A DNA stretch of 42,663 bases from the NCBI GenBank assembly GCA_013054445.1, contig JAAMPI010000344.1, positions 1-42,663 on the forward strand, given 5' to 3'. Within the stretch, counting starts at the first letter, position 1; each line of letters opens with the position of its first letter. Below, in pieces: positions 1-11,002 of this stretch. This DNA is from Cudoniella acicularis (lineage: Eukaryota; Ascomycota; Leotiomycetes; Helotiales; Helotiaceae). The translations under genes were made by a program, and so were the position numbers. Under the pieces are notes generated by a model. It did no database searches and was not told the DNA's origin. It worked only from the letters and a program-made list of their open reading frames with translations.

Positions 1-1244
1 TCCTAAATTCGGCTGCGTAAATACCGCCAGGGTATTCCGCGCAATCTTGTCTTTCTCACCACCAACACCAGGTTTCACGCCTTTGACGAAGTGGGGCACG
101 GCTTTGAATTTTCCTTTGGTGATGCGCTCGAGTGCTTCGCCGGTTTGGAAGGCGATGCAGTTGCGGGGAATTTTGACTTGGGTGGTGTGACCGGAGCGGG
201 AGACGATGTAGAGTCCTGCGTTTGGGTCGGGGGAGGTGTCGAGCTCGGCGAGGGTGGGGAGGTAGCGGGGGTTGTAAGAGTAGGTCATCTAGGGGTTTGG
301 ATTAGCAGGAATTCGTTGTAGATTTAGTTGCAATATAAGCAAGCCAGAAATGGGAGAGCCAAGAGAGAGAATGTAGAGATCTTAAGAAATCGATACGTAC
401 CGGCAACGCAGGAACCTGCTTCGTCTCATTAATAAACATTGCAGATGTCAAGCCCGTCAAACACCCATGATCTAGATGTGTAGCACACCAATCATCCTCA
501 TCCTCTTCCTTCCCATCACCACCCTCAGCGACTAGTTCCGTAGGGAAATAATGCAACAACCTCGCCTTCGTAGTCGTCGAAGTTTTAACAACATGCTCTA
601 AGTACCCCTTCTTATACTCCGGGATCTCCCTCTCAGCATAGCGATCGCACGCTCTCGCTACCAGCACCGCAGCATCAATAATAATGCGACAAAGATCTTC
701 AAGCGTCTCTTTAAAACCAGGGATGGTGGTATCTCCAGGCCAAAGATTGGGACTCAAGTACTCGGGGAAGTTCTCAGGGGAGAATTCGGCGGTGGGGATG
801 GCGCAGGAGAGGGACGGGTCGACGTAGAAGGCGCAGTTGGCGTAGTAGGAGCCTTTTAGGGTGTCGACTTGGCCGTTTTTGAGGGTTTCTTTGCCGAGGG
901 ACCAGCCAGTTAGGTATTTAGCTGCTGGGTTTTCGATTTTTTCTGTGGGTTTGTTAGATTTTGATATCAAAGGATGGTGAAGGGAGCGTGACTGACTGAG
1001 TCGGAATTCTGGGAGATTTCCGAGGTAGGAAGAGTAGGAGAGTAATCGATGTCTCAATTGGACGAATGCTTCAGGGATATCTTTGACGATGATGATTCCT
1101 AGGGATTCGGGTCCGAAGGCTTCTTCTAATGTTGAGAAGGAGACATTGCCTGTTTTTGTTTGTTAGTGGGGTATTCGGCGTTAAGAAGGAGGGCGTACCA
1201 TTTTTCAAGTCCTCGAGACTAACTGTCATCGCTTGTGTGGACAT
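1..1244 (-). CDS. 2OG-Fe(II) dioxygenase (isopenicillin N synthase-like), 3' end outside window
   Basis: Three exons on the minus strand: 1244-1199, 1149-401 and 288-1. Introns of 49 and 112 bp begin GTACGC/GTACGT and end CAG/TAG, and all phases agree. The visible protein has 361 residues and still lacks its last few codons. It carries the non-haem iron triad of the clavaminate/isopenicillin N synthase-like fold: HLD (His240, Asp242), a distal His331 in AVPHFVKG, and the 2-oxoglutarate-binding Arg349 in ARNTLAVF. The N-terminal segment LEEAFGPESLGIIIVKD is typical of the fungal and plant group of soluble 2OG oxygenases. The start is the first ATG of the short first exon; an in-frame TTG at 1057 is internal. 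The substrate cannot be read from sequence. No biosynthetic cluster partners lie beside it, so a role in secondary metabolism is not supported. Confidence 0.88.
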
Positions 1245-1474
1245 ATTTGAGATTTGCGATCAAGAGCCTCTGCAATTCCTGGATTGGTTACAAGGTAGGA
1301 GGTCATCTTCAGAAAGGTTATCGGGATGCTCCGACGTTTAAGGAGGGAGGGGTCTTCGTAGCCGAGGATTTCCCCTCGACCGTCGGACATGCCTTTTTGG
1401 GCTAGCGAACTTCTCTGGAACCTCTACCTGCATCCACCTCCAACATCGAAGCTCACGAAATCCCCTCTTGCACG

Positions 1475-2348
1475 ATGGTTAAAGCATTAACATTCAAAGG
1501 CGATAAGAAGACGAAGAAGAGAAAGCGCGTTGATGTCGCCGAAAAGTTTGGAGAGGGCGAGGCGTCAGCCGGGAAAGAAATCGCGTCCGTGAAGATTGGA
1601 GATGCTGCTCCGGTGGACGATGATAGCTGGGTGACGGCAGAAGGCGCTGGAGATGTCGTAGGACCGATCATATTCGTTTTGCCATCGGATACTCCATCAT
1701 GTATGGCCTGTGACACGACTGGAAAAGTCTTTGCTAGTCCTCTGGAGAATATCATCGACAATGATCCCTCGACAGCGGAACCCCACGATGTAAGGCAGGT
1801 CTGGGTTGCGAATAAAATTGTGGGTACAGACACATACACGTTTAAAGGGCACCATGGAAAGTAAGTTATATGCCTTCTGCTTCAAATCAAGAGCTAACGA
1901 GAAATGTAGATACCTTGGTTGCGACAAATACGGCATATTATCTGCAAACACAGAAGCTGTATCCCCCCTCGAAACGTTCCTCTGCATACCAACAGCCGAC
2001 ACACCTGGCACTTTCCAGATCCAAAACCTGCGCGAAACATTCGTGACGATCAAGCCCTCTACTTCTTCCAAAGCAAATGCTCTTCCGGAAATTCGAGGCG
2101 ATGGAGAATCGATTACATTCAACACGACACTTCGGATACGGATGCAGGCACGATTTAAGCCGAAATTAAAAGCAAATAAGGAGGAGAAGGCACGGGAGAA
2201 GATTAGTCGGAAAGAGCTTGAAGAGGCTGTGGGTAGGAAGTTAGAGGATGATGAGGTAAGGAAATTGAAGAAGGCGAGGAGGGAGGGCGATTATCATGAG
2301 GCATTGCTGCTCATAAAAGTTAAAAACAAGCATGACAAGTATAGTTGA
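1475..2348 (+). CDS. FRG1: FRG1-like protein (actin-crosslinking/fascin-like fold)
   Basis: Two exons, 1475-1860 and 1910-2348, split by a 49-bp intron (GTAAGT...TGTAG), give 274 residues; human FRG1 has 258. The start reads MVKALTFKGDKKTKKRKR, a lysine-rich nuclear/nucleolar-type leader seen in FRG1 proteins. It is followed by the beta-trefoil region, with KYLGCDKYGILSA directly across the splice junction and ETFVTIKP further on. The C-terminal third is a charged helical tail (KANKEEKAREKISRKELEEA). FRG1 family members are linked to RNA processing and nucleolar or actin association; that role is family knowledge. The stop is in-frame TGA after DKYS. Its start lies about 230 bp from that of the minus-strand oxygenase gene, so the two form a divergent pair. 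Confidence 0.88.
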
Positions 2349-2784
2349 GGTAAGATTGGGATTTTGAGAAAGGCATGGCCATTGAAAGAATTGGAAGGAG
2401 AACAATCCAAAAGGCACTCCATCAAGTCACCAGCCGAAAATTATCTTCAGCCCAAGAGCTATATGTAGAATAGCAAGAAACCCCCTCAATAGGGCGGTAA
2501 AATCACTGGGTCTTCATAGATAGCGAGAATATCGATCCAGAGCCCAGTGCGGTGTGTTTTGAAGGAGTATCTTTGATAATCCGCGAATCTGAAAATTGAC
2601 GTGGAAAACTCGTGAGATTTGAAGCAAAGTACACGCAGAGAATCGGCTAGAAATCATAGTCCCCTTCCCATTTTTTAAGGGGGGACCTCCAAGTTGACGA
2701 GCCGAAGCGATCAACCTCTAGAAAAACCTCTTTACAAAATCTTCACCACCCCATCACAACACCAAAATCCACCCTCCAATCAAA
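2349..2784. other. Intergenic spacer, FRG1-like to WDR89-like
   Basis: No coding pattern was seen on either strand. It must hold the 3' end of the upstream gene and the promoter of the WD40 gene. The last 60 bp are a C/A-rich leader (ACAACACCAAAATCCACC) ending at the ATG, as in many fungal 5' UTRs. Confidence 0.6.
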
Positions 2785-4196
2785 ATGTACACCCTAGACG
2801 CTATCAGCGCTTTCCACGTCTCCTCACCAGAAAACACATACATCTACGACATCGTTCCCGTCTCCGGTGGTCTCGCAGCCATTTCCTCAGATGACAGTCT
2901 CCGAGTACTAAATCCGCTCGCTTTGAACGGGGAGCCGATAAATTCTGTGCGTCGCGTCAACACGGATGTTACGTGTTTGAAGGCTGTTAATTCGAGTGTG
3001 GAGGGGGATGCTGTGGTTGTTTGTACGGCGGGGAGAGATGGAAGGGTTTGTCTTGTGGATGTTAGGACGGGGTCGAGGGTTGCGGAGGTTAGGACTGGTG
3101 AGTGAGATTGAAATTTTTCTTAATGTCGATGTATTTGAATTCAAGTTTTGGTAAATACGTGCAGGTGTATATTTCCAAGTATCTCTCTTCTTCTTATTAT
3201 CATACTTTTGTCTTTTCTATAGGATTGTTTTTAAGGACTCTGTCATGAATGCTGAGAAGTTTTCTGACTTCTCACAGATCAAAACGCCCCAGTGCTATCA
3301 CTGGCCTGTTCTTTCCCAAATTCTCTCGCAGCCGGTACGGAATTGACAAACCATCAAGCATCTGTTCTAATATGGTAAGAAGCTCGGTTTCCATTGAGAG
3401 TGCCGTGCTGACTTGATTTAGGGACACGAGAGAGCTCAGCCAACCCATTGTTCAATATATTGAGAGCCACAGCGACGATGTTACAGAAGTCAGTCCTTCA
3501 CAATATTTATTAACTTAAGAGGCTGCTACTGACAATTTGCATAGCTGCAATTCCACCCCAGCCGGTCACAAATTCTTCTCTCGGGTTCAACAGACGGTTT
3601 AGTTAATATCTACAACACCACGATATCAGATGAGGAAGATGCACTACATCAAACCATCAACCATGGCCACTCTATACACCACGCAAACTTTCTGAGCGAT
3701 GTGGATATCTTTGCTCTCTCACATGACGAGAAGTTCTCCATGTATGAATTGGTTACCAATTCAGAAGAAGGTGTTGAAGAGCCACTACCTGTTCATTTTG
3801 GAGATATGAGAGAATTGCTTGGTGGTGAGTATGTGGCTAATGTTTTGAGACGACCTGATGGAAGTGCCGTTCTGGGAATTGGAACTCATAGGTAAGTTTT
3901 GAAATCCCCTCTCCTTGGAGAAAATTCTGGAATAGTTTTTGAATTGCGACTGGTAATTTGTAGCCGGGAGAGCTTCGATCTTGTTCAACTCAAAAACAAC
4001 CTTCCTTGGGCATTTGTACCGGAGTCGAAAGTTACATTGCCAGGGGCCCACAGCTCTGAGATTGTGCGGTCTTTCTGCTTTCTTGATTCAGTAAGACTTA
4101 TTCACCGTTATTTAAATGTTGCTAATAATTTCTTAGCACAAGACTGTTTTGACAGCTGGAGAAGACGGGCAGGTGAAGGCATGGAGGGGCGAATGA
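2785..4196 (+). CDS. WDR89: WDR89-like WD40 repeat protein
   Basis: Six exons: 2785-3097, 3278-3374, 3422-3488, 3545-3891, 3964-4090 and 4137-4196. Every intron has a GT..AG pair, phases close exactly, and the product has 336 residues. WD-type blade ends are visible: TAGRDGRVCLVDV, HQASVLIWDTREL, SGSTDGLVNIYN and the C-terminal TAGEDGQVKAWRGE, which ends one codon before TGA. The order and the very short tail after the last blade fit WDR89, a single-propeller protein of about 340-390 residues. WDR89 proteins are scaffold-like and poorly characterised. Reading only unspliced frames would give just scattered fragments; the splice model joins all of them. The name rests on remembered similarity, so another small WD40 family remains possible. 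Confidence 0.85.
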
Positions 4197-4571
4197 AATG
4201 GCCGTGAGGTCTTGCTAAATGCAAGACAATCGCAAAGCTGCACCAGACACGAAAAGCGTATAGAAAACCCCCAATTAATCTTGCATTGGAAATATTCCAA
4301 GCAAAATATCTAAGGGTTGGTCCTGTAAATTGAATGTGGTGCATGCTTTGTAATGGGGTGGGGATGAAGCTCAAAGGAAGCTCGGCTGAAGCTGTCGCGT
4401 GTGCCGGTTAGAAGATGACAGCTTTAACAATTGACCTCAAGCCAACTTTCAGCAAAGCTCCCACCACCACTCATTTATTGACATGATCGACCCAGGACGC
4501 ATGGAATGATGACCATACCTCTGTCCTCTGCTTCCGGCACGAAGTAATTGCTCTTGTGCGACGTTCTCAAG
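4197..4571. other. Intergenic region, promoter of the Hrd3-like gene
   Basis: 375 bp without a credible ORF. The last 100 bp lead into an ATG that opens a good signal peptide. No clear TATA box and no canonical unfolded-protein-response element was recognised. Confidence 0.5.
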
Positions 4572-7269
4572 ATGAAGAACCGAAGTACGCGGCTGCTGCC
4601 GTTTGTCTTTTGTTAGTCGCCACAACTCACCTTTTCTGTATTCTGCTAACGATAGATTTCTCTAGTTTTCTTGCAAATAATACTCCCTGTAACCCTTGCG
4701 CAGGTAGCAGATGATCACAAAACGACAGTGATCGCAGATGGAAGCCCCCAGCCTTCGGTGGCAGCACAATCCCCGACACCCCAGAAACCTTTGCGCGATG
4801 GAGAGAATGGCCATAAACGGATTGATGGTAAGTTGGGTTGGATGCTGAATATGGGATATTGCTGATATGGTCGAAGGGACCGAGCAGGTTGAAAAGGCCC
4901 TCATATTCCTTCGCCGATATGAGCGATTGAATCCCAAGCCAGCTCGAAAACCATCCGGAGCTCTGGCACAAGTTGGCTACTATGCTTTGGCACTTCTTCC
5001 AAAGCTATATATACAGGGGCCGGGTTCCGATGGATCGGTAGCGGGATTCCAGGTGAACAAGGTTCCCAAGATGGTGGGGGAGGCGGTACAGCTTTTGGAG
5101 GAGGCAGCGCAGGTCAACAACTCGGATGCTATGTACCTGCTGGCACAATTGAACTTTTACGGCAATTATTCGCATCCGAAGGACTACCCGGAGGCTTTCA
5201 GGAGATACCATCAACTCGCCTCGCTGAACGGGAATAGCTCGGCGCAGCATATGATTGGGTTTATGTATGCAACAGGCATTGGAGGGGCTGTGGAAAGAGA
5301 CCAGGCGAAAGCATTGCTTTACCATACTTTTGCGGCAAAGGGAGGGAATGTTAGGGCCGAGATGACTGTAGCATTCCGACATCACAGCGGTATTGGAACG
5401 GCCAGGAATTGCGATGTGGCAATTAAGCATTACAAAAATGTGGCAGACAAGGCGATTGAATGGTATCGATCAGGACCACCCGGGGGGATGTCTTGGGTCC
5501 CGGATTCTTACCGACTTGCGGACGATGATGGAGGTGTTTACGGAGAAGGAGCTAGTTTCTCCAGCGCGGGGAGTAATGCCAATAAAGCGAGCCCTAGCCA
5601 CGAAGCCCATGCAGCCTTGGATGATGTCCTGGAATATTTGGATCTGATGTCAAGAAAGGGAGATTTCAAAGCAACTTTCAATCTCGGACGTATCCATTAT
5701 GACGGCCAGAGGGGACTTCCTCGGAATCTTAAAAGTGCGAAGTGGTATTTCATGAGGGTTGCCAAAATGTATTGGCACAGGGAAGGACGCGTAATCGAAA
5801 CCGACAAGCCGGGGCTGGAGAAGGTTGCATCCAAAGCTGCTGGATATCTTGGCAAAATGTTCCTGCGTGGAGAAGGCGCAGAGCAGAATTTTGAAAAGGC
5901 CAATGTTTGGTTTCAACGCGGGATAAAAGGGGGTGATGCCATGTCTCAATACGGATCTGGACTGATGTACTTGGACGGCCTCGGTGTTCCTAAAAATACG
6001 GTCAAGGCCACGGACCTATTCAAAGCAGCTGCAAAAGAGGACTACGCGCCTGCGTTGGTGAGTATTGCTGCTTTGTACCTCGACCAAGGCGATCCCAAAG
6101 TTGCCAACAGCTATTTTGAGCTGGCAGCGCGATATGGCAATATCGAATCCTATTACTACCTCGCTGAGCTCATTGGCCAAGGGGTTGGACGAGACCGAAG
6201 TTGCGGTCTTGCTACTGCATATTACAAGAGTGTCGCTGAGAAGGCTGAACCCCTCCTTTCTTCCTTTACGGAAGCTAACCGAGCGTATGAAAATGAAGAT
6301 CATGAGCTTGCGTTGATCGACTATATGTTTGCTGCCGAACAAGGCTATGAGAAAGCACAGGCTAATGTAGCCTATATTCTTGATCGCCAAAAATCCAAAT
6401 GGGCTCTTCCCTCTTGGTTGAGTCTTTCATCCCCTCGGTCGAACTTATTGCAGAATGCAGCACTGGCTTTGGTATACTGGACGAGATCAGCCAAGCAAAC
6501 AAATATTGATTCGATGGTCAAAATGGGAGATTATTACCTCAAGGGAATTGGGACTGAACCAGATACAGAAAAGGCGGTGACGTGCTACAATGCCGCATCA
6601 GAATTCCACCAGAGCGCTCAGGCACTGTTTAACTTAGGATGGATGCACGAAAATGGAATTGGTCTTGATCAAGATTTCCACCTGGCGAAGAGATTTTATG
6701 ATCATGCCTTAGAAACAAACGAAGAGGCTTACTTGCCTGTTACGTTGAGCTTATTTAAGCTGCGCCTTCGAAGTGCTTGGAATACCTTTACCAATGGAAG
6801 GGTCAACTCCATACAAGACGAGCCAGGTAAGTAATTCTTTTGGAGTTGAAATGTAAATTACTAACAAAATTCAGCACCGAAGAAACAGTGGTCATTATCA
6901 GAGTGGATAAGCAACTTCATCCAGGATGATCACCCATATTATGGCGATACAGAATACGATGATAATTTCCTCCCTGAAGGAAATCACATACCTGGTGGAG
7001 ATTCAGATGGGTTCTACGAGGATATCATTGACGATGGAATCTTGGAAAGTCTCATTATTATTGGACTAGCAGCTGCGTTGGTGTTCCTCGTATATTACAG
7101 ACAACAGCATCAGCTGAGACATAGGCGCGGGGAAGAAGCGGCGAGAGCACAGGGTGATCTGCCAGCGCCACAGGGTCAGGAGCAGCAACGTCAGGAAGAA
7201 AGGGGTGTATTTCCTCAACCGGGAGACCCAGAATTTGGTCAGTGGGTTGCTGGCGGGGTAGGGCATTGA
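4572..7269 (+). CDS. HRD3: Hrd3/SEL1L, ER-associated degradation (ERAD) adaptor
   Basis: Four exons: 4572-4611, 4666-4827, 4877-6826 and 6875-7269. Phases are consistent and the product has 848 residues, close to yeast Hrd3 (833). Exon 1 plus exon 2 create a secretion signal (RLLPFVFFFLQIILPVTLAQ), which supports the otherwise hidden ATG at 4572. About ten Sel1-like repeats run through residues ~100-690, for example AMYLLAQLNFYG, AQHMIGFMYATGIGG and QYGSGLMYLDGLGVPKN. A single transmembrane helix (LIIIGLAAALVFLVYY, about residue 776 on) precedes a short Gln/Arg-rich cytosolic tail. Hrd3 is the luminal substrate receptor and stabiliser of the Hrd1 ubiquitin ligase in ERAD; this role is family knowledge. 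No lesions are seen. Confidence 0.93.
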
Positions 7270-7576
7270 GCTTTGTTATTCTGTAAAAACAGCTTGTAAA
7301 GGAATGAAAATAATTATGATGATTGAATGATTGCCTTGGCCTTAGATGTACCTAGCCATAAATTTCAGTAAATATATGTGATGGGCGAGTGGTTGTGTTT
7401 ACTCCTCGCCTTGGCACCCGTTCCTTCCATTCCCGCATCATGAACTCGCTCGCCAAATTCCAACGCCCAACCTCAACATCAACCATCCAAAATGCTACAC
7501 AACTTACTCCATGACTGACCACCCACAGCACTAACCACCCATCTCATCCCATTAAAGCCAACCATCAAACGTCACG
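7270..7576. other. Intergenic spacer
   Basis: About 300 bp containing the Hrd3 3' end (A/T-rich, AATAATTATGATGATTG) and a C/A-rich leader before the next ATG. Nothing else was recognised. Confidence 0.5.
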
Positions 7577-8605
7577 ATGTCAACACCAGCCGCCAAAAAA
7601 CGCCGCATCGACACCGCCTCCCAAACCCTCTCCAAACCCTTCCGCTCCCCCTTCAAAACACCCTTCAAATCACCCCTCAAAGGCACACAAGCTCCAAACA
7701 ATACGCCCGTATCCACCTCCAAAACCTCCTTCACAGCCGCATCACGAAGCAACGGCACAAGCAAATCAATCCTCAGCAACAAAACGCCCAATCTCTCTCT
7801 CCACTCTACGCCCGCGCGCCCCAAGAAGAAGACGTTCTCGAGTCCCGTTGCGGCAGCGGCGTTGAATGCTGATCCTGATATTGCGCCGTTGCTGAGGGCG
7901 CAGAGGGAGTTGGAGAGGACGTTGAAGGGGGTGAGGGAAGAGTTAGATGTTGCGGAGCAGGCGAGGAAGATTGAGGGTGAGAGTCGGAGGAAGCGGGGTG
8001 ATGGGAGTGGGGAGATTGATGGCGAGTTGGTTGTGCTGATTGAAAAGTGGAAAGGGGCGAGTCGGTTGGCGGCTGAAGAGATGTTTGGGAAGGTTAGGGA
8101 TAGGGTTAATAGGTATGTTTACTCTTTCGTGAGAGATGGAAAGGCATGTGGTGTTGGGGTGTGATGGAGTGCTAATTGATATGCGCGTAGGATGGGTGGA
8201 CCACGGGCTTGGAAGGAGATGCAGAAGAAGCAGGAAGAGTGGCAGAACAATTGGGAGCAGGAAGACGCACAAGCAAATAACAACGACTCCGATGACGATG
8301 AAGACAATGAGGTAAAGCCGGACGTCGAGAAGCGAGATCTATACGCCAAGTACGATATTGATCCCGAGACGGAGAATGAGAAATCGCAGCGTGCGAAGGG
8401 CTTGGGTGATACGGGAGAGCGACCCGGAGAGGAAGACGTGAGTCTACTTTATTTCTCCCTCTCTGGGGGTAGATGGGCGAGGGAGGGAGTAATGCTAACT
8501 GATATATGCATATAGGAATTCACAATGGCAATGATGCTGAGGACTCTGAACGTTGATTTGGACGTCATTGGCTATGACCGGGAACAGCAGCGGTGGGTGG
8601 ACTAA
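7577..8605 (+). CDS. sfr1: Sfr1/Mei5-like recombination mediator (Swi5 partner)
   Basis: Exons 7577-8112, 8191-8437 and 8516-8605 give 290 residues, near S. pombe Sfr1 (299). The N-terminal third is disordered and basic, with repeated PF-S/T-P motifs (KPFRSPFKTPFKSPLKG) of the sort linked to Rad51 contact and CDK phosphorylation in Sfr1. The middle holds a coiled coil (LLRAQRELERTLKGVREEL) and then LIEKWKGASRLAAEEMFG and RVNRMGGPRAWKEMQ. The C-terminus reads FTMAMMLRTLNVDLDVIGYD. This order (disordered N-terminus, coiled coil, C-terminal FTM..ML motif) matches the Mei5/Sfr1 family as I remember it. Sfr1 with Swi5 stimulates Rad51/Dmc1 strand exchange. Exon 3 is short, but all three frames join exactly. 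Identification is by pattern only. Confidence 0.68.
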
Positions 8606-9361
8606 CACTACGACTTACGAATTATGGCTTCTATAATAGAATGATACGATACCATGGCTGGATATGTTTTAGCTTTTCTCCTTGCATTTTCGAGGGATTA
8701 TGATGGGCTGGTCGAGCTTGCTTGCACAGTACGGACGGCGATTAAAGATACCATATCATGTTTGCTATTGAGAAATTATGGAATATAAATCTTCCAACCA
8801 GTCCCCGTTCTTGGGATATCAGAGCTTAGCTTCTAAGAACTATATTTGGCTTTAAATTTGGTCATTCCCATAAAAGAAAACCCCCCTTTTTGAGAAAGTT
8901 CTCCATGGCACAAGAGAAAGCCAAAGCCAAAGCAATTGAGAGCACAAACGTTTTCCCCTGCCCTGAACTTCCATTCCTTCCTCGTTTGCTTTTGCTCCCG
9001 TCTCACATGATATGAACAAGCCCAGTCACGTAGGATTTTCTTATCTATGACTTCCTACCTCTAATTGACATCGATCGATGACCTTCCCCCCTGATCTATT
9101 ATGCCAGCATCTAATCATTCAACCACGGTCTACCTATCGCATGTCGAAGGTTTCGGAACACAAACAAAACAAAACACAAACTAGCAAAGCGGCCAAGCCC
9201 TTACACGGTAGCTGTGCCTCTGTATATAAGTACCAGGCAGAGCCATCTTCATATCTCAGCATTCTCATATCCAATCTGGAACTATGGATTGTTATAGTTG
9301 TATTGTGCAAGCATGGTGACTTACTGAATTGTGCTTTCTTTGAGCAATTTGAGAATCAATT
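8606..9361. other. Intergenic region without recognised features
   Basis: About 750 bp. ORFs here are short, lack fungal codon bias and have no splice logic. Likely 3' UTR of the sfr1-like gene plus distal promoter of the next gene. Confidence 0.45.
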
Positions 9362-9457
9362 GAGCTTCGTTTAATTTGTCGGTTGAGGAATGCCCTCTTC
9401 CCTTGTCAAGTCTTGAGCTTCGTTGGTAGATGAGCGCCCCTTCCCTTGTCAACTCTT
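9362..9457. repeat. Imperfect tandem duplication in a promoter
   Basis: Two adjacent units (9362-9414, 53 bp; 9415-9457, 43 bp) share the start GAGCTTCGTT and the end CTTCCCTTGTCAA followed by GTCTT or CTCTT. The middle differs by an indel of about 10 bp. It lies 310-400 bp upstream of the likely start codon at 9770. Confidence 0.7.
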
Positions 9458-9647
9458 GGTCCTCTACTGCGTTACACCCATCACTGCCTTGTTTAGCTAT
9501 TCATGCAAGCGCGCTAGCTATAACCCCTACAAGGTCAAGCTTTAAGAAGGCATATTTTGAGCCAATTAAGCTCTGTTACCAGAGGAACAGGCCAACCTTG
9601 CAGCGCCTATATAAAGCTATTGTCATTCAATTGGGTTTAGTTCCGAA

Positions 9648-9697
9648 CAGGGGGGCTGGGGTGAAGGGGGGTTTGAACTTACCATTTTCTATAAAAG
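9648..9697 (+). promoter_or_regulatory. TATA box with STRE-like AGGGG elements
   Basis: AGGGG occurs at 9649 and again in the G-run at 9665-9671, followed by the canonical TATA box TATAAAAG at 9690-9697. A CT-rich tract (TTTTTCTTTTCTTTTTT) and the ATG at 9770 come next. AGGGG is the core of the stress-response element bound by Msn2/4-type zinc fingers in yeasts; use of it here is inference. A second TATA-like string (CTATATAAAG) lies near 9607. Confidence 0.55.
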
Positions 9698-9769
9698 GGC
9701 CTGCTTTTCCTTCCCCGAGACTTTTTCTTTTCTTTTTTATAAGATCAACGACGAAAACAAGAACGCAGA

Positions 9770-10182
9770 ATGCCGAACGACTCAGGAGATCCCACCAGTC
9801 AAGCAAGCACGTCCACAAATCAAGCAACCTACAACCCAACAAACAAGTCAACCATATCCTTGAGATCAAGCCGAGATCCTCCTCATCCTCCTCCAACAGC
9901 GGTAGCAGCTCCTCCGGTTACTCTACCGCCGACTCCTGGTTACCCGCCACCAACACCGGTTTCGGAAACCAAGGCTGGAACACCACCACCACCACCTCAT
10001 CCTCCTCTTCCCGCCCAATGGACCCCAACCGCTTCAAGAACGGTCCTCCCTACAGCGATTCCCAGCGTGAGCGCCAGGCCGAGATCGACCGTTTCAAGTA
10101 CAAGGGTCCTGGCTCTTTGGGTGCGGTTGATCTACAGACTGTTCCGTGGAGTGAATCAAGTTGGGGAGGGAAGAAGCGGTAG
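9770..10182 (+). CDS. Small Ser/Gly/Thr-rich protein of unknown function; 5' and 3' halves in different frames
   Basis: The best ATG (9770, context CGCAGAATGCC) opens MPNDSGDPTSQASTSTNQ. That frame soon becomes Pro-rich with poor codon bias and runs to 10189. The 3' half, from about 9860, has excellent fungal codon use (C-ending codons) in the other frame: a Ser/Gly/Thr-rich stretch, then MDPNRFKNGPPYSDSQRERQ and a basic C-terminus ending SSWGGKKR with TAG at 10180-10182. The two frames differ by one base. No good intron of normal size joins them, so either a one-base indel (sequencing or real) or an unusual gene model is needed. The 3' frame stays open upstream to 9430, but that start would lie above the TATA box. 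I do not recognise the family. The strong stress-type promoter fits a short, inducible hydrophilic protein. Confidence 0.55.
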
Positions 10183-10189
10183 GGTGTGA

Positions 10190-10983
10190 GTGAAATGTGT
10201 AGTGAGGTATATTGGTGACTCGAAAATTGAAGTTTTGAGATTCTAATTCTGGGTCTATCTAGTAGCTGCAGGAAATCTTCTGAACCAGGCCTGGCTCTGA
10301 CTGTTGCTTGCGGCTTTCTCGACTCCTATTACTTCATCTAAACTATCGACTCTAAATAACTCTACATTTTCCACATCTCTTTACACTTCCGATATCAGAC
10401 ATTTCGACTTCGACCTCGTCAATTTGACACCGACTCGGCCTTCGCCTTTGACAAAACTCACCTCACTCTAAGAGTTTTCCGAGGGTCTTTGGCATTTGAG
10501 AGGGGTTTTGTACATGCACATATCTCTTTCTTTCCTTTCTTTTTTCTTCAGCATAGCCCGGGGCACCGACAGGGTAACAGACATGGGAAGATGCTGGGTA
10601 TTTAGTGGAGGAATTAATGGTGGGAGCGGAGGATCATTTCTAGCATTTTCTTTTCATTCATCAACCCTGACATGGCTAAAGAAGGTTTCCGGGCATAGGC
10701 ATAGGCATAGCATAGCATAGTGGCCGAAGGATAAGTGATAGTCTATGAAGACACGTCGTTGTACGAGTATTCCTGTGAAAAAGAGAAGTCTAATTGTCTG
10801 TCTAAGAAAAATAGAGATGCTCGAAAGGAGCGAGTATTTACTACTATGTACAAAAGCACAGAAGCTAAGCCTGAAATAGAAGTCGAGGTGACTATGACAT
10901 GTGAGTCTTGACATAGTCCTATGCTGTGCAATGAATCAATCGGACGCATCAAATACAACTTGTAACTTTAAAGAAGTGACTAT
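10190..10983. other. Intergenic region, C/T-rich then AT-rich
   Basis: No supported gene. 10320-10450 is C/T-rich and UTR-like. At about 10690-10720 there is a short array of GGCATA/GCATA units. ORFs of 70-94 codons here look random. Confidence 0.45.
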
Positions 10984-11002
10984 TCTCTCTCTCTCTCTCT
11001 CT
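10984..11002. repeat. (TC)n microsatellite
   Basis: Nineteen uninterrupted bases of alternating T and C. Confidence 0.95.

Noticed and set aside
1..1244. Secondary-metabolite cluster around the 2OG oxygenase
   Set aside because: Neighbours are FRG1-like, WD40 and Hrd3 housekeeping genes; no synthase, P450 or transporter.
9078..9374. 98-codon plus-strand ORF
   Set aside because: Lies in the promoter region of the next gene and overlaps the tandem duplication; no codon bias.
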